Shown here: positions 11,425-23,243 of the stretch, piece after piece
Layout of the letters: the number at the start of each line of letters is the position of its first letter
Numbering within the stretch: the first letter of the stretch is position 1
Assembly: GCA_009829735.1 (NCBI GenBank)
Contig: CM020619.1
Span: forward strand, 10,716,375 to 10,780,374
Direction: 5' to 3'
Length of the DNA: 64,000 nucleotides
From: Pyropia yezoensis
Lineage: Eukaryota; Rhodophyta; Bangiophyceae; Bangiales; Bangiaceae
Position numbers and translations under genes: made by a program
Notes under the pieces: generated by a model
The model's input: only the letters and a program-made list of their open reading frames with translations
Told to the model about the DNA's origin: nothing
Databases searched by the model: none

Positions 11425-12450
11425 CGTCTAAACCCGCGTACTACATAAATATCAAGCACAATACAGAGAAGGAGACCACCCCACAAGCTGCCGCCACGGC
11501 CACGACCGCAGCGGCGGCAGCGGCGGTAGCGGCAGCAGTGGCAGGTGCGGCGGCAGCGGCGGCAGCGGCGGCAGCCGCGGCACGGGCGTCCAAGCCCTCC
11601 CACTATAAAGATATCAAGCACAATGCAGAGAAGGATACCGCCCCACAAGCTGCTGCCAAGGCCACGGCGGCTGCCGCGGCAGTCGCGGCAGCGGCGGCAG
11701 CGGGGCAGACTCGTTGCTGGAATCACCGTTTCCGCTGCGTCACCGCAGCAGGAGCAGCTGCGGCAGCCGCGGCAGCGGCGGCGGCTGGAGCAGCCGCGAC
11801 AGCGGCGGCAGCGACGGTAGCGACGGTCGCGGCGGCAGCCGCGACAGCAGCGGCAGCGGGGCAGACACGGCGCTGCAATAACAGCTTCAACTACGTCGCC
11901 GCAGATGCGGCCGCCGCGGCAGCGACGGCAGCGGCGGCAGCGGCGATAGCGGCAATAGCGTTGGTAGCGGCGGAAGGTGCGGCCGCGGCGGCAGCCGCGA
12001 CAGCGGCGGCAGCGGCGGCAGCGGGGCGAGCACAGTGCCCCAATAACCTCTCCCGCTACGTCGCCGCCGCGGCGGCAGCCGCGGTAGCGGCGGCAGCGAC
12101 AGCAGCGGCGGCAGGGGTAGCAGCGGCAGTAGCGTCGGTGGCGTCTGTAGTGGCGGCAGTGGCGGCCGCGATGGCAGCCGCGGCAGCCGCGGCGGCCGCG
12201 GCAGCGGCGGCAGCAGCAGCAGGAGCGGGATTCACGGCAGCGGCGGTTGCTTCTGCAGCGGCGGCAGCGGCGGCAGCAGCGGTGGCGGAGGCAGCGGCGG
12301 CAGCGGCAGCAGCGGTGCAAGCACGGCGTCCCCATAACCACTCTCGCTACGTCGCCGCCGCGGCGGCAGCCGCGGTCGCGGCGGTAGCGACAGCAGCGGC
12401 GTCAGCGGTGACAGCCGCGATAGCGTCTGTCGTGGCTGCCGCGGGGTAAG
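11425..12450 (+). repeat. GCN-rich compound minisatellite (poly-alanine or poly-arginine when translated)
   Basis: Over a kilobase is built from GGCAGC/GCGGCA-type units and stays open in several frames (346 codons as poly-Ala). A higher-order unit is visible: a GCN block followed by a short unique segment reading GQTRCWNHRFRCV, GQTRRCNNSFNYV, GRAQCPNNLSRYV and QARRPHNHSRYV in the four copies. A second pair of ~80-bp direct repeats begins near 11431 and 11583. I treat the long open frame as a by-product of the repeat, although a repeat protein cannot be excluded. Confidence 0.7.
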
Positions 12451-13011
12451 GGCGCCAGCGGTAACCGCTGCCTTTGCGTCGCCGCAGTGGCGGCAGCGGT
12501 GGCAGCGGAAGCCAGGCTGCACTTGCCGGAAGTGCCATGCCGCCGCTGCGGGGCGTGCCCTCGAAGAGAAAGGCGGCCGCCGTGGCCTCAGGTCAGGGCT
12601 CGTCCACAACGTCCACAAAAGGGCGGGGAGGATTGCTGCGACGACACGGGCGGCAGGAGCACTGCCATCGAACAGCCGTCACTATCCACGCGAGATGCAC
12701 CGCAGCCGCCAACTGGCTTCCACTGTACCTACATCGCCCGCACAACGCCAGCTTCCCATGGCGGACATAACGCCTGTATGAAAACAACAGCAGAGGCGTG
12801 GACGCCGTACACGCGGGCCCACAATGCCCACACCGACACTACCACTAAGCATCAGGCCCGAGGTCAAAACTACAAAAATGACAATACTAACACAATGGAC
12901 ACACACACGCGCTAGCCCGAAGCGCTCCACATTGCTGCCACAGTCCATCTTGGGGGAAGAACTTGCAGCAGCACAATGGACGGGGCCGCCGCACGTCGCA
13001 CATCTTGAGTC

Positions 13012-15110
13012 CTACTCGTCCACTTCCCCCTCGTCGTCGACGGCGTCCTCGTCGTCGTCGCCAAAGTCTCCCTCAAAGTCCGCTAGGTTGTCCACCATCT
13101 CCTCCTCCTCAACCGCAGAGCGATTCTCGTCGTCACCGTCCAGGAAGCGCACGCCGCTCTGCTCGTCGATCGACTTGTCAAACTTGAAGTCAACCCGCTG
13201 CATCCACTCAATGTATAGCTCGCGGTGGCCCGCGTTCATGCCGTGCACCGCCGCGCTCACCTTTGCGACTGGCTTGATGTGCTGCTCAATCTTGACCACC
13301 ACAAGCGCAAGATGACCGTACATGCACACCACGACCTTGTCGTCACAGGCCAGCAGACTGGGCTCCTCGAACTCATCCCCCCCGCCCATCTTCTTGAGGA
13401 CAGCCAAAAGCGCAGCCAGCAGCGAGTTCCACGCCTTCGTGTTGTTGACCAGAGTCAAGTCCCCAACAAGGCTGAGAGCGTCGTTAGTTGACAGGACAAT
13501 GCGCTCCTTCTTCCCATTACGCGGCATGACCTTGTGCCCGATCTGGTTACCCGACAGCTCGTGCAGCTTCTCCACAAAGGCCTTAACCGATCTTGATTGT
13601 GCTGTATAAGTAAGTGTGGGACCGCTTAAGGAAGCGATACACCGGCATGTTGGCAAAACCCGACGCCGACCGCCTCGATGGGAACTAAACCGACTCGTGG
13701 AGAAACGCGTTGGCACCCGCGGCCGTCAGACCCTCGGCGTCCATGGCGGTATCGAGTACCAGCTGGTTGTTGCAGATGTTTGACGTGTACACGTCCGACG
13801 CGCATTTGGCCTTGAGGAAGATCTCCCGGTGAATGCGCCGCAGCAGCTTCTGTTGAGAGACAACAAGATTTGCAATCACACGGGCACATCGCAGGAAAGC
13901 CATGTGGCAAACAACCTCTGTAGCGAGTCAGAAAGTGTCATCGTCAAAAACACACCAGGTTGCGCCGTGGAAAGTCGGGGGCGCAGAAGGAAAGTGGACA
14001 AGAGAGAAAGGGCTAAACAAGCCTTGATTGCCTTCGCCTTGTTGCGGTCATGAGCGTGCTGCTCGTCCGCGATCTCCTTCTCGCTCCGTATTGACGCGGG
14101 CGCCGTTGAGGCCGCCACTGTGGCAGCCTCACGGGCGGCCACCAGCTCTGCCACCGCCGTCGAGGTGGTGCCCTGCGCTGCCGTCAGCTTCTCAGCTAGC
14201 ACAGCAATGCTGTTCGACTTCGCCATTTCGGCCGACATCAAAGAGGACACGTGGTCAACCGTGGTCTGCATCTTGACCATCTTGTTGTCCAGTGCCTTAA
14301 AACCGGCGAGCAAAGCAAGCCCCAGAGTCTCGATAGTAGAGATTGGTTGCCGACCACTGTTTCCACGACCACCCCCGCGACCGGCCGCGGGGAGCGGCGC
14401 TTGGGAGAGAGCGAGAGCGAGCGTGTAGCACCACTTGGGCGGAGCGCAGCAGTCTCGTTCGACCCCGTACCTTCCACCGGGCTCCCAGCGCGCACACCAA
14501 CAGGCGCAGCGCGCGTCGGGGGCGGCGTGATGGCGCGGGGCGGAGGCGCCGCGAGCCCCGTGGAGCTGGGCCCCGACGACGCGCCGAGCGGCGGCCGGCC
14601 CCGGATCGTCTGGAACAACAGGTTGTTCATCGGCGGGGAGGGGCGCCGCAGCATGGACTCCGTGTCCGTGGACGTCTCAATGCCCGACAGTGTCGGAGGG
14701 AAGCGTGCGTCAAACGACGGTCCGTCGGACGCCGCAGCCGTTATCTCGCCGCCGTCGGTTCCACGAGGGACCCCAGCACCGACCGACATTGATGCATGGC
14801 CCATGAGTGAGCCCCCAACGCGCGGGTCCACGTTGCCCGGGATGACCTGAGCGCGGGAGTTGTCGAAGAAAATCCCGTTTGCGGCAGCGCCACGACCCTG
14901 GCTGCCCCACTCGTTGCCTGACGCGCCGTTGCCCGTCCCGCCAGCCGAAAACGAGAGACCAGCCGCGCCATACTGGAGAGACGCCACCGGCAGCGCAGAT
15001 GCACAGGGAGGCGTCAAAAGAGGGCCAGCCTGCTGGAGAGCAGCATGGCTGGCGCGGTGCGGGTTGTCGGTGGACTGGTCACCACGGGCAGGCTGCTGGC
15101 CAGACGCCAT
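13012..15110 (-). CDS. Hypothetical protein, probably multi-exon; coiled coil and acidic C-terminus
   Basis: Function not recognised. Four minus-strand coding segments follow one another in different frames and are best joined by introns. Segment 1 starts at the ATG at 15108-15110 (MASGQQPARGDQ) and is Gly/Ser/Pro-rich. Segment 2 (about 14,330-13,960) is a probable coiled coil containing FKALDNKMVKMQTTVDHVSS. Segment 3 starts after a good acceptor (TTGTTGTCTCTCAACAG, ending at 13850) and runs KLLRRIHREIFLKAK. Segment 4 begins near 13590 after ACAATCAAG and contains VEKLHELSGNQIGHKVMPRN, then a very acidic tail ending at 13012. Donors are not certain; a GC-AG or GTG donor fits the second intron. 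The product would be roughly 600 residues. A gag-like role is possible but not shown. Confidence 0.55.
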
Positions 15111-15221
15111 GGCGTTGGTTCGAACAGGACAAGAGGAGATGGTATGTATGGAACACGAAGAAGTCTGGTAGCGTGGGCAGTCAAACAGAGCGTGAGTGAG
15201 CGGCGTGTTGTGGGCGGCCAA

Positions 15222-16336
15222 GACGAGGCCCTGTCCTGTCCCTCAGGCTCACTCTTATAGCTCCAGCAGACCTCAGGCGGCTCCTGCAACTCCCCAGCAG
15301 TCTCGCATACCTGTCCACGGGGGCATCCCCCCGTCGGCGGGCAAAGTGGCCAAGCGCCTGGCGAGCTGGAGTAAAGGTCAGCGCAGGGGAAGAGCGTCCC
15401 GCGGTCAAGCGGAGCTCATCCGGCTGCTGTGAGACAGATTGGCCCATTCTGGTCACAAAACCGCGTAGCATTCGAGAATTCAAAGAGGAGCCACAGTTAG
15501 GCATGAGTGGCGCGGAGCATAGCACCATGATGACGGCAATACCCACACGGGGAGATGAGAACGGAGGAGGAGAAAGCCCCAACATCCTAGCGCAGCCGAA
15601 CAAAACACAGCCAGACAGGCAAAGAAGGCTTCGCCGGATAACATACCCGAATATTGGACTGCCTCGTCTTGGGTAGGCACGTGAAGTGCCACATCGGCTG
15701 CCAGACGAGGCCTGCGTGGAAGGCGCAGGACTGGCGCTACCGCATCTTGGCGGGAACTGGTCGGGCCACCGTCCCGGCAAACAGCGGGTCCGACAGGTAC
15801 GGGCTTGCAACAAAGAGAGATGGCACTCCGTGGGTCCGGCAGGCACGGGTTTCGCAACATGGCGGGGCTACGCTCCGCCGACGTGAGAACGCGCTACGGT
15901 TGACTACGGCGGCGGCACTCCGGCGAAGCGCGGGCCAAGCCCGAGTGGTCTGACTTGAGATCGCGAAAAGTAGCACTCGCCCTGTATAAAATGTTTTCGT
16001 ACAGAAGCCGTCCACCGAACGAAGTCAGCGCACCCACATGCCCAAGTGTGGAGATATATTTTACCGCTTGTCTTCTCCGCGAGCTTTCCAACTGTTTAAG
16101 TCTAACAAAGTGGGCGACAGGAATCGAGCAACTACAATATTTCCACTCGTCAGTCACTATCGGTTAAACCCCTCAGGGAAACATCCGACTCATTCTGGGA
16201 AAGGTCCCCGGGAAAAGCCGGCGTCTAACCTACTAGTGAACGGCCGACAATTACCCATAATTGGCTCGTCGGCGAAAAAGGGGGCGGCTGACGCACCCCG
16301 TGGTAGGTGAGGGTCACGGGCAAGATGTGCGCTGTC
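15222..16336. other. Intergenic; downstream flank of the Fanzor gene, candidate guide-RNA region
   Basis: No protein gene is supported here. In Fanzor/TnpB systems the guide (omega) RNA is encoded at the 3' end of the nuclease gene and just beyond it, so on the minus strand the interval just below 16337 is where it should lie. I see local self-complementary stretches (for example around 16195-16215, GGGAAAGGTCCCCGGG) but cannot define the RNA. Confidence 0.3.
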
Positions 16337-19300
16337 TTAGCGTCTTGCAGTGTCCACCAGACCACGGGGCGCGTCTGTCGCCCCCGCCTCCGCCCGACGT
16401 ACCCCGTCCATGGCACTGCCGGCCGCCGCCACCTGTTCCCCACCAGGAGCACCGCGTCGCGTCGTACAGGACGCCGCCGTCGCGTCGCCGTCGACAACCC
16501 CCCTACCGCCACCGCCACCGCCACCGCCACCGCCACCGCCACCGCCACCACCACCGTCGACGACAGTGTCCACTGCAGCCAGTACGGGCCATACATCGAC
16601 CCGCGTAGTCGCACGGGTGCGACGTACAGGCGGGACGGGAACACCACTGGGAGGACGCTTGGTCGTCCAGGCCCACCTCATACCAAACGGGCGCTTGAAA
16701 GGCCACACGTTGGTACCCGTGAGACGACGAGCGGCCACCCACGCAATGTTGCGGGCCGCAACGTCGTCCCGATTGCGAATCACGGGCGGGTGTGGCGCTG
16801 GGTGACCGGGGCCTTGTGGGGCCGCGAGAGAGCACGTGTAGCAGCCCTTGGCCGCCCACTCGCTCAGCCGCCTCGGGTCGGCATAGACGGCGCGGTCCTC
16901 GACGGCACAGGCGGCCAGCGCGGCCGCGCGCCGCGCCACAGCAGCTGCACGGGCAGTGGCTCGGACGGCCTCCCGGTAGGCGTCGGGGTCTGGCCCTCGG
17001 CGCGTCACGTGGGTAGCAGAGGGGAGGGCCCGCTTTGGCCGCCCCCGACGCGACCCAGCCGCCATCCGCACACGCCGTGTCGACGGCAGAGGGCCGGCCG
17101 GCGGCCCATACAGCTCTCTTGGAATCTTGGGGGGGGAGTTGCCCGTCGGGTAGATGAGCACCATCTTGTCGTGACACTCGGAGCACGCCTGGCTGGTGTT
17201 GAACTCGTCCTGGTCGACAAACCAGCACAGCCGTCGGAGGTGGCGGCGGAGCCAGGCGTCCCCCCCGCGCACGCGCGCGGTGCCCATGGCCACGACGACC
17301 GCGCCGCCGCCACGGACCTGGCGAAGGAGGCCGCCGGTCAGGTCCCGCGCCACCGAGGCAGCAAAGCGGCCGCGTTGGATGGCCTTGCGCACACGCGCCG
17401 CCCGCAGGTGTCGCGTGGCTTGCGCGCCAAATCGCTGGCCGTACGCGGCCGTGTCCCGACGGGCGGCCCACTCGAGCGTTGCCTGCAGGTGCTTGCCGTC
17501 GTCGCCGGTACGCATCGTGCCGTGTGCTGCTGCCAAGTCGACGGGTGGTAGGTCGCCAGCGACGCCGCCTCCGTCACCCGCCGCCGCCGCCACAAGTCCC
17601 GCCACCGCCGCCGCCACCGGTCCCGCTCCAGTACCTCTGCGTGCCCGCCACTGCTTCCATGCACGGGCCAAAAAGTTACGGCCACTGGCCTCGCGAAAGT
17701 GGGCGGCACTCAGGCTGTAGCAAAGGCCGGGGACGGGTGCCAGCCGACGACACCCCTTGCGCCGGGGCAGCGCGTCCACCCGGTCCTGCAGCGGCGCGTC
17801 TGGGGTGGTGCCGCTGTCACTGTCGCCCGCCGCGGCAGTGGGGTCCACCAGCCACCGTGCCACCTTTTCCGCCTCGTGACGGGGCACAGTCCACCGGGAC
17901 AGGCGCGTGCGACGCAGCACATGCCGCACCGAGGTGGCGAGCTGGGTGCGGCGGGCCCGTCGGATGGACGCCTGCGGCCCACGCCGCACGCGCCCGTGGC
18001 CACCGCCGGGGCTCGCCGTCTGGTAGGTCCTTGCCTCGGGGGGCGTCGTCGCACCCGCCGCCGCCGGGGCCACCGCCGCCGCATCATCGTCGTTGCCCTC
18101 GGGTGACGACGGCCGCCGCGCTTGTCGCTTGGAGCGCCCCCCCCTTGTGCCCGCCCCTGCAGCCGGGGCGCCCGCCGCCGCCCGCTTCCTAGACCCCCCC
18201 GGTGGGTGGCCGTCGGGCACGGTTGCGTCTGCCGCCACCCCGTCTTGGACGCCCGCCCCACGCAGGAGCGCCACGGCCGCCCGGTTGAGCGCGTTCAAGC
18301 CCATGTGGCGGGACCACGCGGCGCGCATCGCGGCTACAACGGGGCGGGCGGGGAGGTCTGCCGTCGCCACGCGCTCACCCGGTGCTGCCGACAGTACGGC
18401 AGACCGTCCCGGGTCTCCGCCGACCATCTGGAGCCACCGGACGCGCGCCAACGGCAGGCCAGCCCGCTCCAGCTGCGTCAGTACCCCCACCCGGGACGCA
18501 AAGCCTTTGCCGCCGCGGTCCCGCGCACGTCAACCGCCGTCCAGCTTCTTGGCCCTGGCCACCGCCCGCGCCTCGGCTTCTGCGGCCGTGTCGGGTCGAG
18601 ACAGAAAAAACGTCACCGCCACGCCGTCGGTAGACAGCTGGGAGGAGGCCCGGTTGGCGCGGCCACCGACACCCGCCATGGCGGCCAGCACCGCTGCACC
18701 GCCCGTTCGCAGCTCTGGCCATGCTCGAAGACTGGGGTGGCCACGCACCCCCCCGCCAGTGGCGACCGAAACTGCCCGCAACAGGGCGAGCATCTTGTCC
18801 GGCACCAGCGTGCCGTGCCCGTGGAGCACCGCTCGGGCGCCAGGGATGAGGGCGTACGGGCTCCCCACACCCACATTCAGGACGTGGAGCAGAAACGGCA
18901 CGTACGCCCACCAGCGGCGCTTCTTCACAGGCGTTGCTGGAAACAGGCCCGCCACAGAGGGTGGCATGGCCGCCCGCATGACGGCCACCCGTTGCGCCAG
19001 CGCCTGGACCAGGTGCTGGGGGACGCCGTCGAGGCCCCGCCGGCCCGGCGTTGCATTGTCCGCGGTACCCGCGCGGAAGCGCGCGGCCGCCCACCGCGTC
19101 AGCCGCCGTTCCGTGTCCCAGGCAGAGCCACCCGCTGGAGCAGCCGTGGCAGCGGGGGAGGTGGCCAGCGCGTCCTTGGCCGCCTTGGCGCCCAGCTTGC
19201 GACACGCCGCGTCCACACACCGCCCGGCGTGGGTGGCCACGATGGTGGCGACGGGCTCCCATCGTGCCGTGTTGTTGCTCGCCGGAAGATACCGGTCGCA

Positions 19301-20539
19301 CGCAGCTGCCGTAACGGCCATCACCTGCGTCAGGGCGTAGGAGAGCGCCTCTGCCAGCAGCGGGTGGCTCGTTGTCACCACAGAGCGGGCGCGCGCCATC
19401 CGCGCGTTGGCCCGCCCCTTGCCACACCCCGCCCACACGGTGCCCGCCTGCAGGGGACTGCCAGACACACCCTCGCAGCCGCAGGCGTAGGCCAACCACA
19501 GCCAGACGGGCGCCCAGTTTGCGGGCACGGCCCCCGCCCAGTCGGCGTCGTCGGCGGCTGCGTCCGCGACGGTCGACACCAGGCGCCGCAATGCCACGTC
19601 GAGGACGTGGAGCATAAGGAAGCGGAGCTTGGTAGCCGCCCCAGAGAGGTCCTCCAGCTCTGCTTGCAGCGCCGTCTCTACCGCCGCGCGCGTGTCGGCG
19701 TCGTCCTTGTCGTCCCCAAACACCGCCCTCGCGAGGACGCCCACCGGCACGGTACACGCCCGCGTCTGCCGTCCCGTGCTCTGAAGCGGGTCCTTGCAGT
19801 CGGGGTTGACGCCGCGGTCGTAGGCCGCTGACACACCCCCACAGTGCCGCTGCACCGGGCAGGCGGCGTCCCCGCTGCTGTGCCCCCCTCCCAGGCAGTC
19901 GCGACACTTGGACGCGGCCGCCGCCGCCGCCGCCGGGACGGCGGCGGCAGCGGCGGCGGCAGCTGCTGCCGCCGGCCCTGCACCAGCCGGGGCCTTGCAA
20001 GAGCTGACCTTGTGCCCCGGCTCGCCACACCCGCCACACTTTTGCGTCCGCCCCTTGCGGGCGGGCGGTGCGTCCGTGGCAGCCTCGCGCCGGGGCAAGC
20101 CCGCGGCGGCCACGCCAATCAGACCAGCGGCCGTCTTGGCGCGTGCGGCGAGCTCCACCTCGGCCTCGCTTGCCGCCGCCCGACCACCACAGTACACGCT
20201 GACCGCCTGTGCCGCGCCTGTGATGGCCGCGACGAGGTCCTCGCCGGCGGCGCCGTCGAGGGGGCCCGTCGCCTCCTCATCCTTGGCCGCCTGCTGCACC
20301 TGCGCGACGGCGGCAGACCAGCCGGCCGACGAGGCCGCGTCGCCCCCGCGGGGTGCAGACACGCCCCGCAGGCGGCTCAGGTTGGCGGCGAGCACCGCCC
20401 GCTTGAGCGTCACCACGTTGCGTGCGTCTTGAACGTACGCCTGCTCTTGTACCGGGTCCCACTCCTCGTCCAAGGTGGCGTCGCCGTCCAGCCCGTCGAC
20501 GCCAATGTCTTGGTCGCTGCCGTCGTCATCATCGTTCAT
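16337..20539 (-). CDS. Fanzor (TnpB-like RNA-guided DNA endonuclease), interrupted by one in-frame TGA
   Basis: Eukaryotic homologue of IS605/IS607 TnpB; the family cuts DNA guided by an RNA encoded at the gene's 3' end. The ~1400-codon frame runs from the ATG at 20537-20539 to a TAA at 16337, broken only by TGA at 18530-18532. N-terminal half: acidic start, zinc knuckle C168-x2-C-x4-H-x4-C181, a second CX2CX4HX6C at 212-227, and STDGVAVTFFL, a motif that precedes RuvC-I in Fanzors. C-terminal half: RuvC-I GGDPGR (Asp at 18413-18415), RuvC-II DEFNTS (Glu at 17204-17206) followed by zinc ligands CSEC and, later, CYTC, and RuvC-III NRDDVAARNI (Asp at 16766-16768). All three catalytic acids are present. 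The stop lies in the linker before RuvC-I and both sides are in the same frame. It may be a nonsense mutation, readthrough, an assembly error or a very short intron (a 30-nt GT..AG segment would remove it). The protein is longer than usual for the family. Confidence 0.88.
16502..16556 (-). repeat. (CCACCG)n minisatellite in the Fanzor C-terminus
   Basis: About nine copies of a CCACCG hexamer encode a glycine run near the Fanzor C-terminus, after the RuvC-III motif. It is outside the catalytic core and likely length-variable. Confidence 0.8.
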
Positions 20540-22660
20540 CGTGAATCTGGGGCGGGGGGTGGGGGGGGAGGAGGGGGGGGGGGGGGGGCGGAGGCGGATG
20601 AGCGGGTTGTGTGTGTGGGAACGACTGTGAGGAGGGTGGGTGGGAGGGATTGTCGACGGTGGCTGACGGGGTTGGCAAAGATGGGGAACCTCGGGGCACC
20701 ACCTACCGCCCTATTTATTGTCTGGCAAGGCACCATCCGGGCCGGGGTCCTCACTCGATGCCGTACGCGTGCTGTAGACGCTGGAGATGGGCTGCACGGG
20801 CCGTCAGGAGGCCGGCGGTCCAGGTCCTCCCAACGCCCTCCCGCCCCCCCCCTCCCCCCCCCTCCGCCCGCCCCCCGCCACCCCCCGACCGACGCTACCT
20901 CTCTGGCAGGGGGCAGAGCGGAGGATGCTCGCACCGCCACGTGCCCCTGTGGGCTGTCGCGTGGCCTTGGCTCGCCGCCCCGGAAATGAAAGGTCCTTCT
21001 CATCTCTGCGGCACCCGTGGCCGACGGTGGCTGCCGTGAGAGTGTCCTGTGGCGCGGCGGCGGTGGTGGCGGAGGGGCTCGCGGTGGCGGTGGTGGGGCT
21101 GGCGGTGGTGGTGTGGCGGCGGCGGTGGTGGTGATGGGTTGGCGGCCCAATTGCAGACCGCGCACAGACGCTGTGCTCATGGCAGCCGCCAGTAGCACGA
21201 CGGCGGGTGCGGGACGGAGTGCACCGCATGCACTGCGGCATTTGAGCCGACTGACACGCCAGCATCCGTGCGGCTCGCCCAACCATGGCGAGCGAGCGCC
21301 CCCCCCCCCCCCCCCCCTCCCCCCCCCCCCCCCCCTCCCCCCCTCCCGACGGCACGTATTGGGAGAGTGACCGCCACCGTGCTGCGGGGCAATAACAACA
21401 CTGCAATTGAACCCACCCTCGGCACTGCCTGCTCGCCACGGTGCATGTGGAGCGGCGTTTTGGGACGCGGGCACCCAGCCTTTTGGTGCTTCCGGTAGGC
21501 CCCGTCCGTTTGCAATGCACTACGAGCACCGTTTGGGAAAAATGTCATCCTGGACGTCTTGGTGGGCGGGGAGGGGGGGCAGTCGTGGAATGCAAACCCA
21601 CCGCCACAGACGGCATTGCCATGCTGCGAGCTCACCGCGCGGTGCATCCAAATGGCCTGTCACCAGCACACGACACCACGCGGGCCGCGTGGACCTACGG
21701 CTCGCGTCAGACCCGGGGGCGCCGAGGGAAGCGACTGACCTGACCTGCATGTGGCTGAACGTGCGGCCGACGGATGAGAGCACCCATCCCCGGACACCCC
21801 CGCCACTGTCCAATTCAACATCATCTCGCGCCGCCGCCCAAATCCCCTCCCCTCCCGTTGATCCGCGTCGGTGTCAGCCGGTGATCGGGCTCCACGGAAT
21901 TCGAAATTCAATTCGTCCCCCCTCCCCCGCCCGTCGCCCTCTCTTTATGGTTTCCCCCCCACTCCCACCTGCCCCTCTTGACAAAGACGGCCCTCCCACC
22001 CTATCTATTTAGCGTCGGTGTCGGCCGGTGATCGGGCTCCTCGGAGTTCGAAATTCAATTCGTCCAGGAAGCGCGCCCATTGAGGGGTCCATTAGATGTC
22101 TAATGACCTATGGACCTTTTCATGAGCGAATGGTGGGTCCTGCGTGTGTCCGAGTCATTTTTGTATCACTGAGTGGTGGGTTTAATGACCCTAATTTTCA
22201 TCGCAGACCAAGCCACCACCTGCTGATGTGGAGTGGCGCGTCACCACCCTGGTGATGTGCGCCTTGTGGGCTATTTGAGAGGCAGTGACGCGGGAGTGCG
22301 TGTGTGAGTGTTTGAGGGACAGTGAGGCGTGAGTGAGGCGTCAGTGCAAGTCCCTTGGCCCCCCCCCCCGCATTCTCCTGCCGCCAAGTCGCTCGGTGGC
22401 AGCCCACACCATTGCCGACGAGGTCAAACCATCGAATCGACTAGCTGACGAGGCCATCACATGTTTGGCAACGGCACCGCACCCGACTGGTGAATGGTGA
22501 ACAGGTAAGTTCAACTTCTCGCCCCCCACGACCCCCCTTTCCCTCAGGAAAGTAGTCAATTTGCCGAAAAGAAATTATCAAATACCATCAAAATCATGAC
22601 GCAATCGGAAAGCACTTATTCACCCGTCGACATATAACAATCTCGACAAGGATCCAAAGA
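20540..22660. other. Fanzor 5' flank; homopolymer runs, no gene seen
   Basis: This holds a G run just 5' of the Fanzor start (20573-20588), C-rich tracts at 20840-20885 and a C run at ~21300-21345. On the Fanzor sense strand the first of these reads as a C tract ending GCCCCAG, seven bases before the ATG, which resembles a 3' splice site. Open frames here are low-complexity. A 54-bp direct repeat is listed separately. Confidence 0.5.
21865..22065 (+). repeat. 54-bp direct repeat pair
   Basis: Positions 21865-21918 and 22012-22065 match at 51 of 54 bases. Both begin GCGTCGGTGTC and end AATTCAATTCGTCC. The spacing is 147 bp, close to a nucleosome length. They lie 1.3-1.5 kb upstream of the Fanzor start; role unknown. 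Confidence 0.85.
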
Positions 22661-23036
22661 GCGTTATGTACATAACGCTTTACGGTTTGCCTGACAAGCC
22701 ACAACTCCCAGATTCTCCAATGGCTCGCCTGTTGCGTTATGTACATAACGCGACACGATCAGCTCTGGCCAACTATCTCGACAAACATCACAAGAGCGTT
22801 ATGTACATAACGCGCCACGGTCTGTCTACCGTACCACACCTCCCAGATTCTCAAAAAGGCTCACCTCACGCGTTATGTACATAACGCCACACGGTCAGCC
22901 TCGGCAATCTGTCGGGACGATGCCAAGTGCTCGCCCGACGCGTTATGTACATAACGCGACGCGGTCTTCCTTGGCCAAGTCCCGGCCAACATCCGCCCAT
23001 GGAACCTACCCATCTGTTGCGTCATGCACACAACAT
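22661..23036 (+). repeat. Array of the 18-bp palindrome GCGTTATGTACATAACGC
   Basis: Five perfect copies start at 22661, 22734, 22796, 22870 and 22940; a sixth, degenerate copy starts at 23019. Start-to-start distances are 73, 62, 74, 70 and 79 bp. The right flank is also conserved in most copies (roughly CG[AC]CACGGTC), so the unit is longer than the palindrome and the array has a direction. Units 1 and 3 share most of their intervening sequence (CTCCCAGATTCTC), pointing to a higher-order repeat. It lies between the 3' end of the helicase gene and the 5' flank of the Fanzor gene. More copies are near 43 and 62 kb. Confidence 0.9.
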
Positions 23037-23202
23037 GGCATGACTCAAGACTGATGGTGGCACCATGGGCCACACACGCAAATCAAAACGTCGACTATAC
23101 CAGTTGTCATCTACACTGGGGAACAACCGGCCACCACATGAAAAGCGACACCTTCAAAGCATAAAAGAGAGGGGGGGCCGTACCGTCCCACCCCCCGCCC
23201 CA

Positions 23203-23231
23203 CCCGCCCCGCCCCCCCCCCCCCCCCCCTC
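23203..23231 (+). repeat. C homopolymer run downstream of the helicase gene
   Basis: A run of C (interrupted only near its ends) lies in the ~200 bp between the palindrome array and the helicase stop codon. On the sense strand it is a G run just past the stop. Confidence 0.7.
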
Positions 23232-23243
23232 ACAAACTCTCGT

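Noticed and set aside
11409-12449. 346-codon poly-alanine protein
   Set aside because: The frame is a direct translation of a GCN minisatellite, and the opposite strand is open too (poly-Arg/Cys). Listed as repeat instead.
22661-23036. CRISPR array
   Set aside because: Regular palindromic repeats, but the repeat is only 18 bp, spacing varies from 62 to 79 bp, the intervening DNA is partly repeated between units, and the context is eukaryotic with no cas genes.
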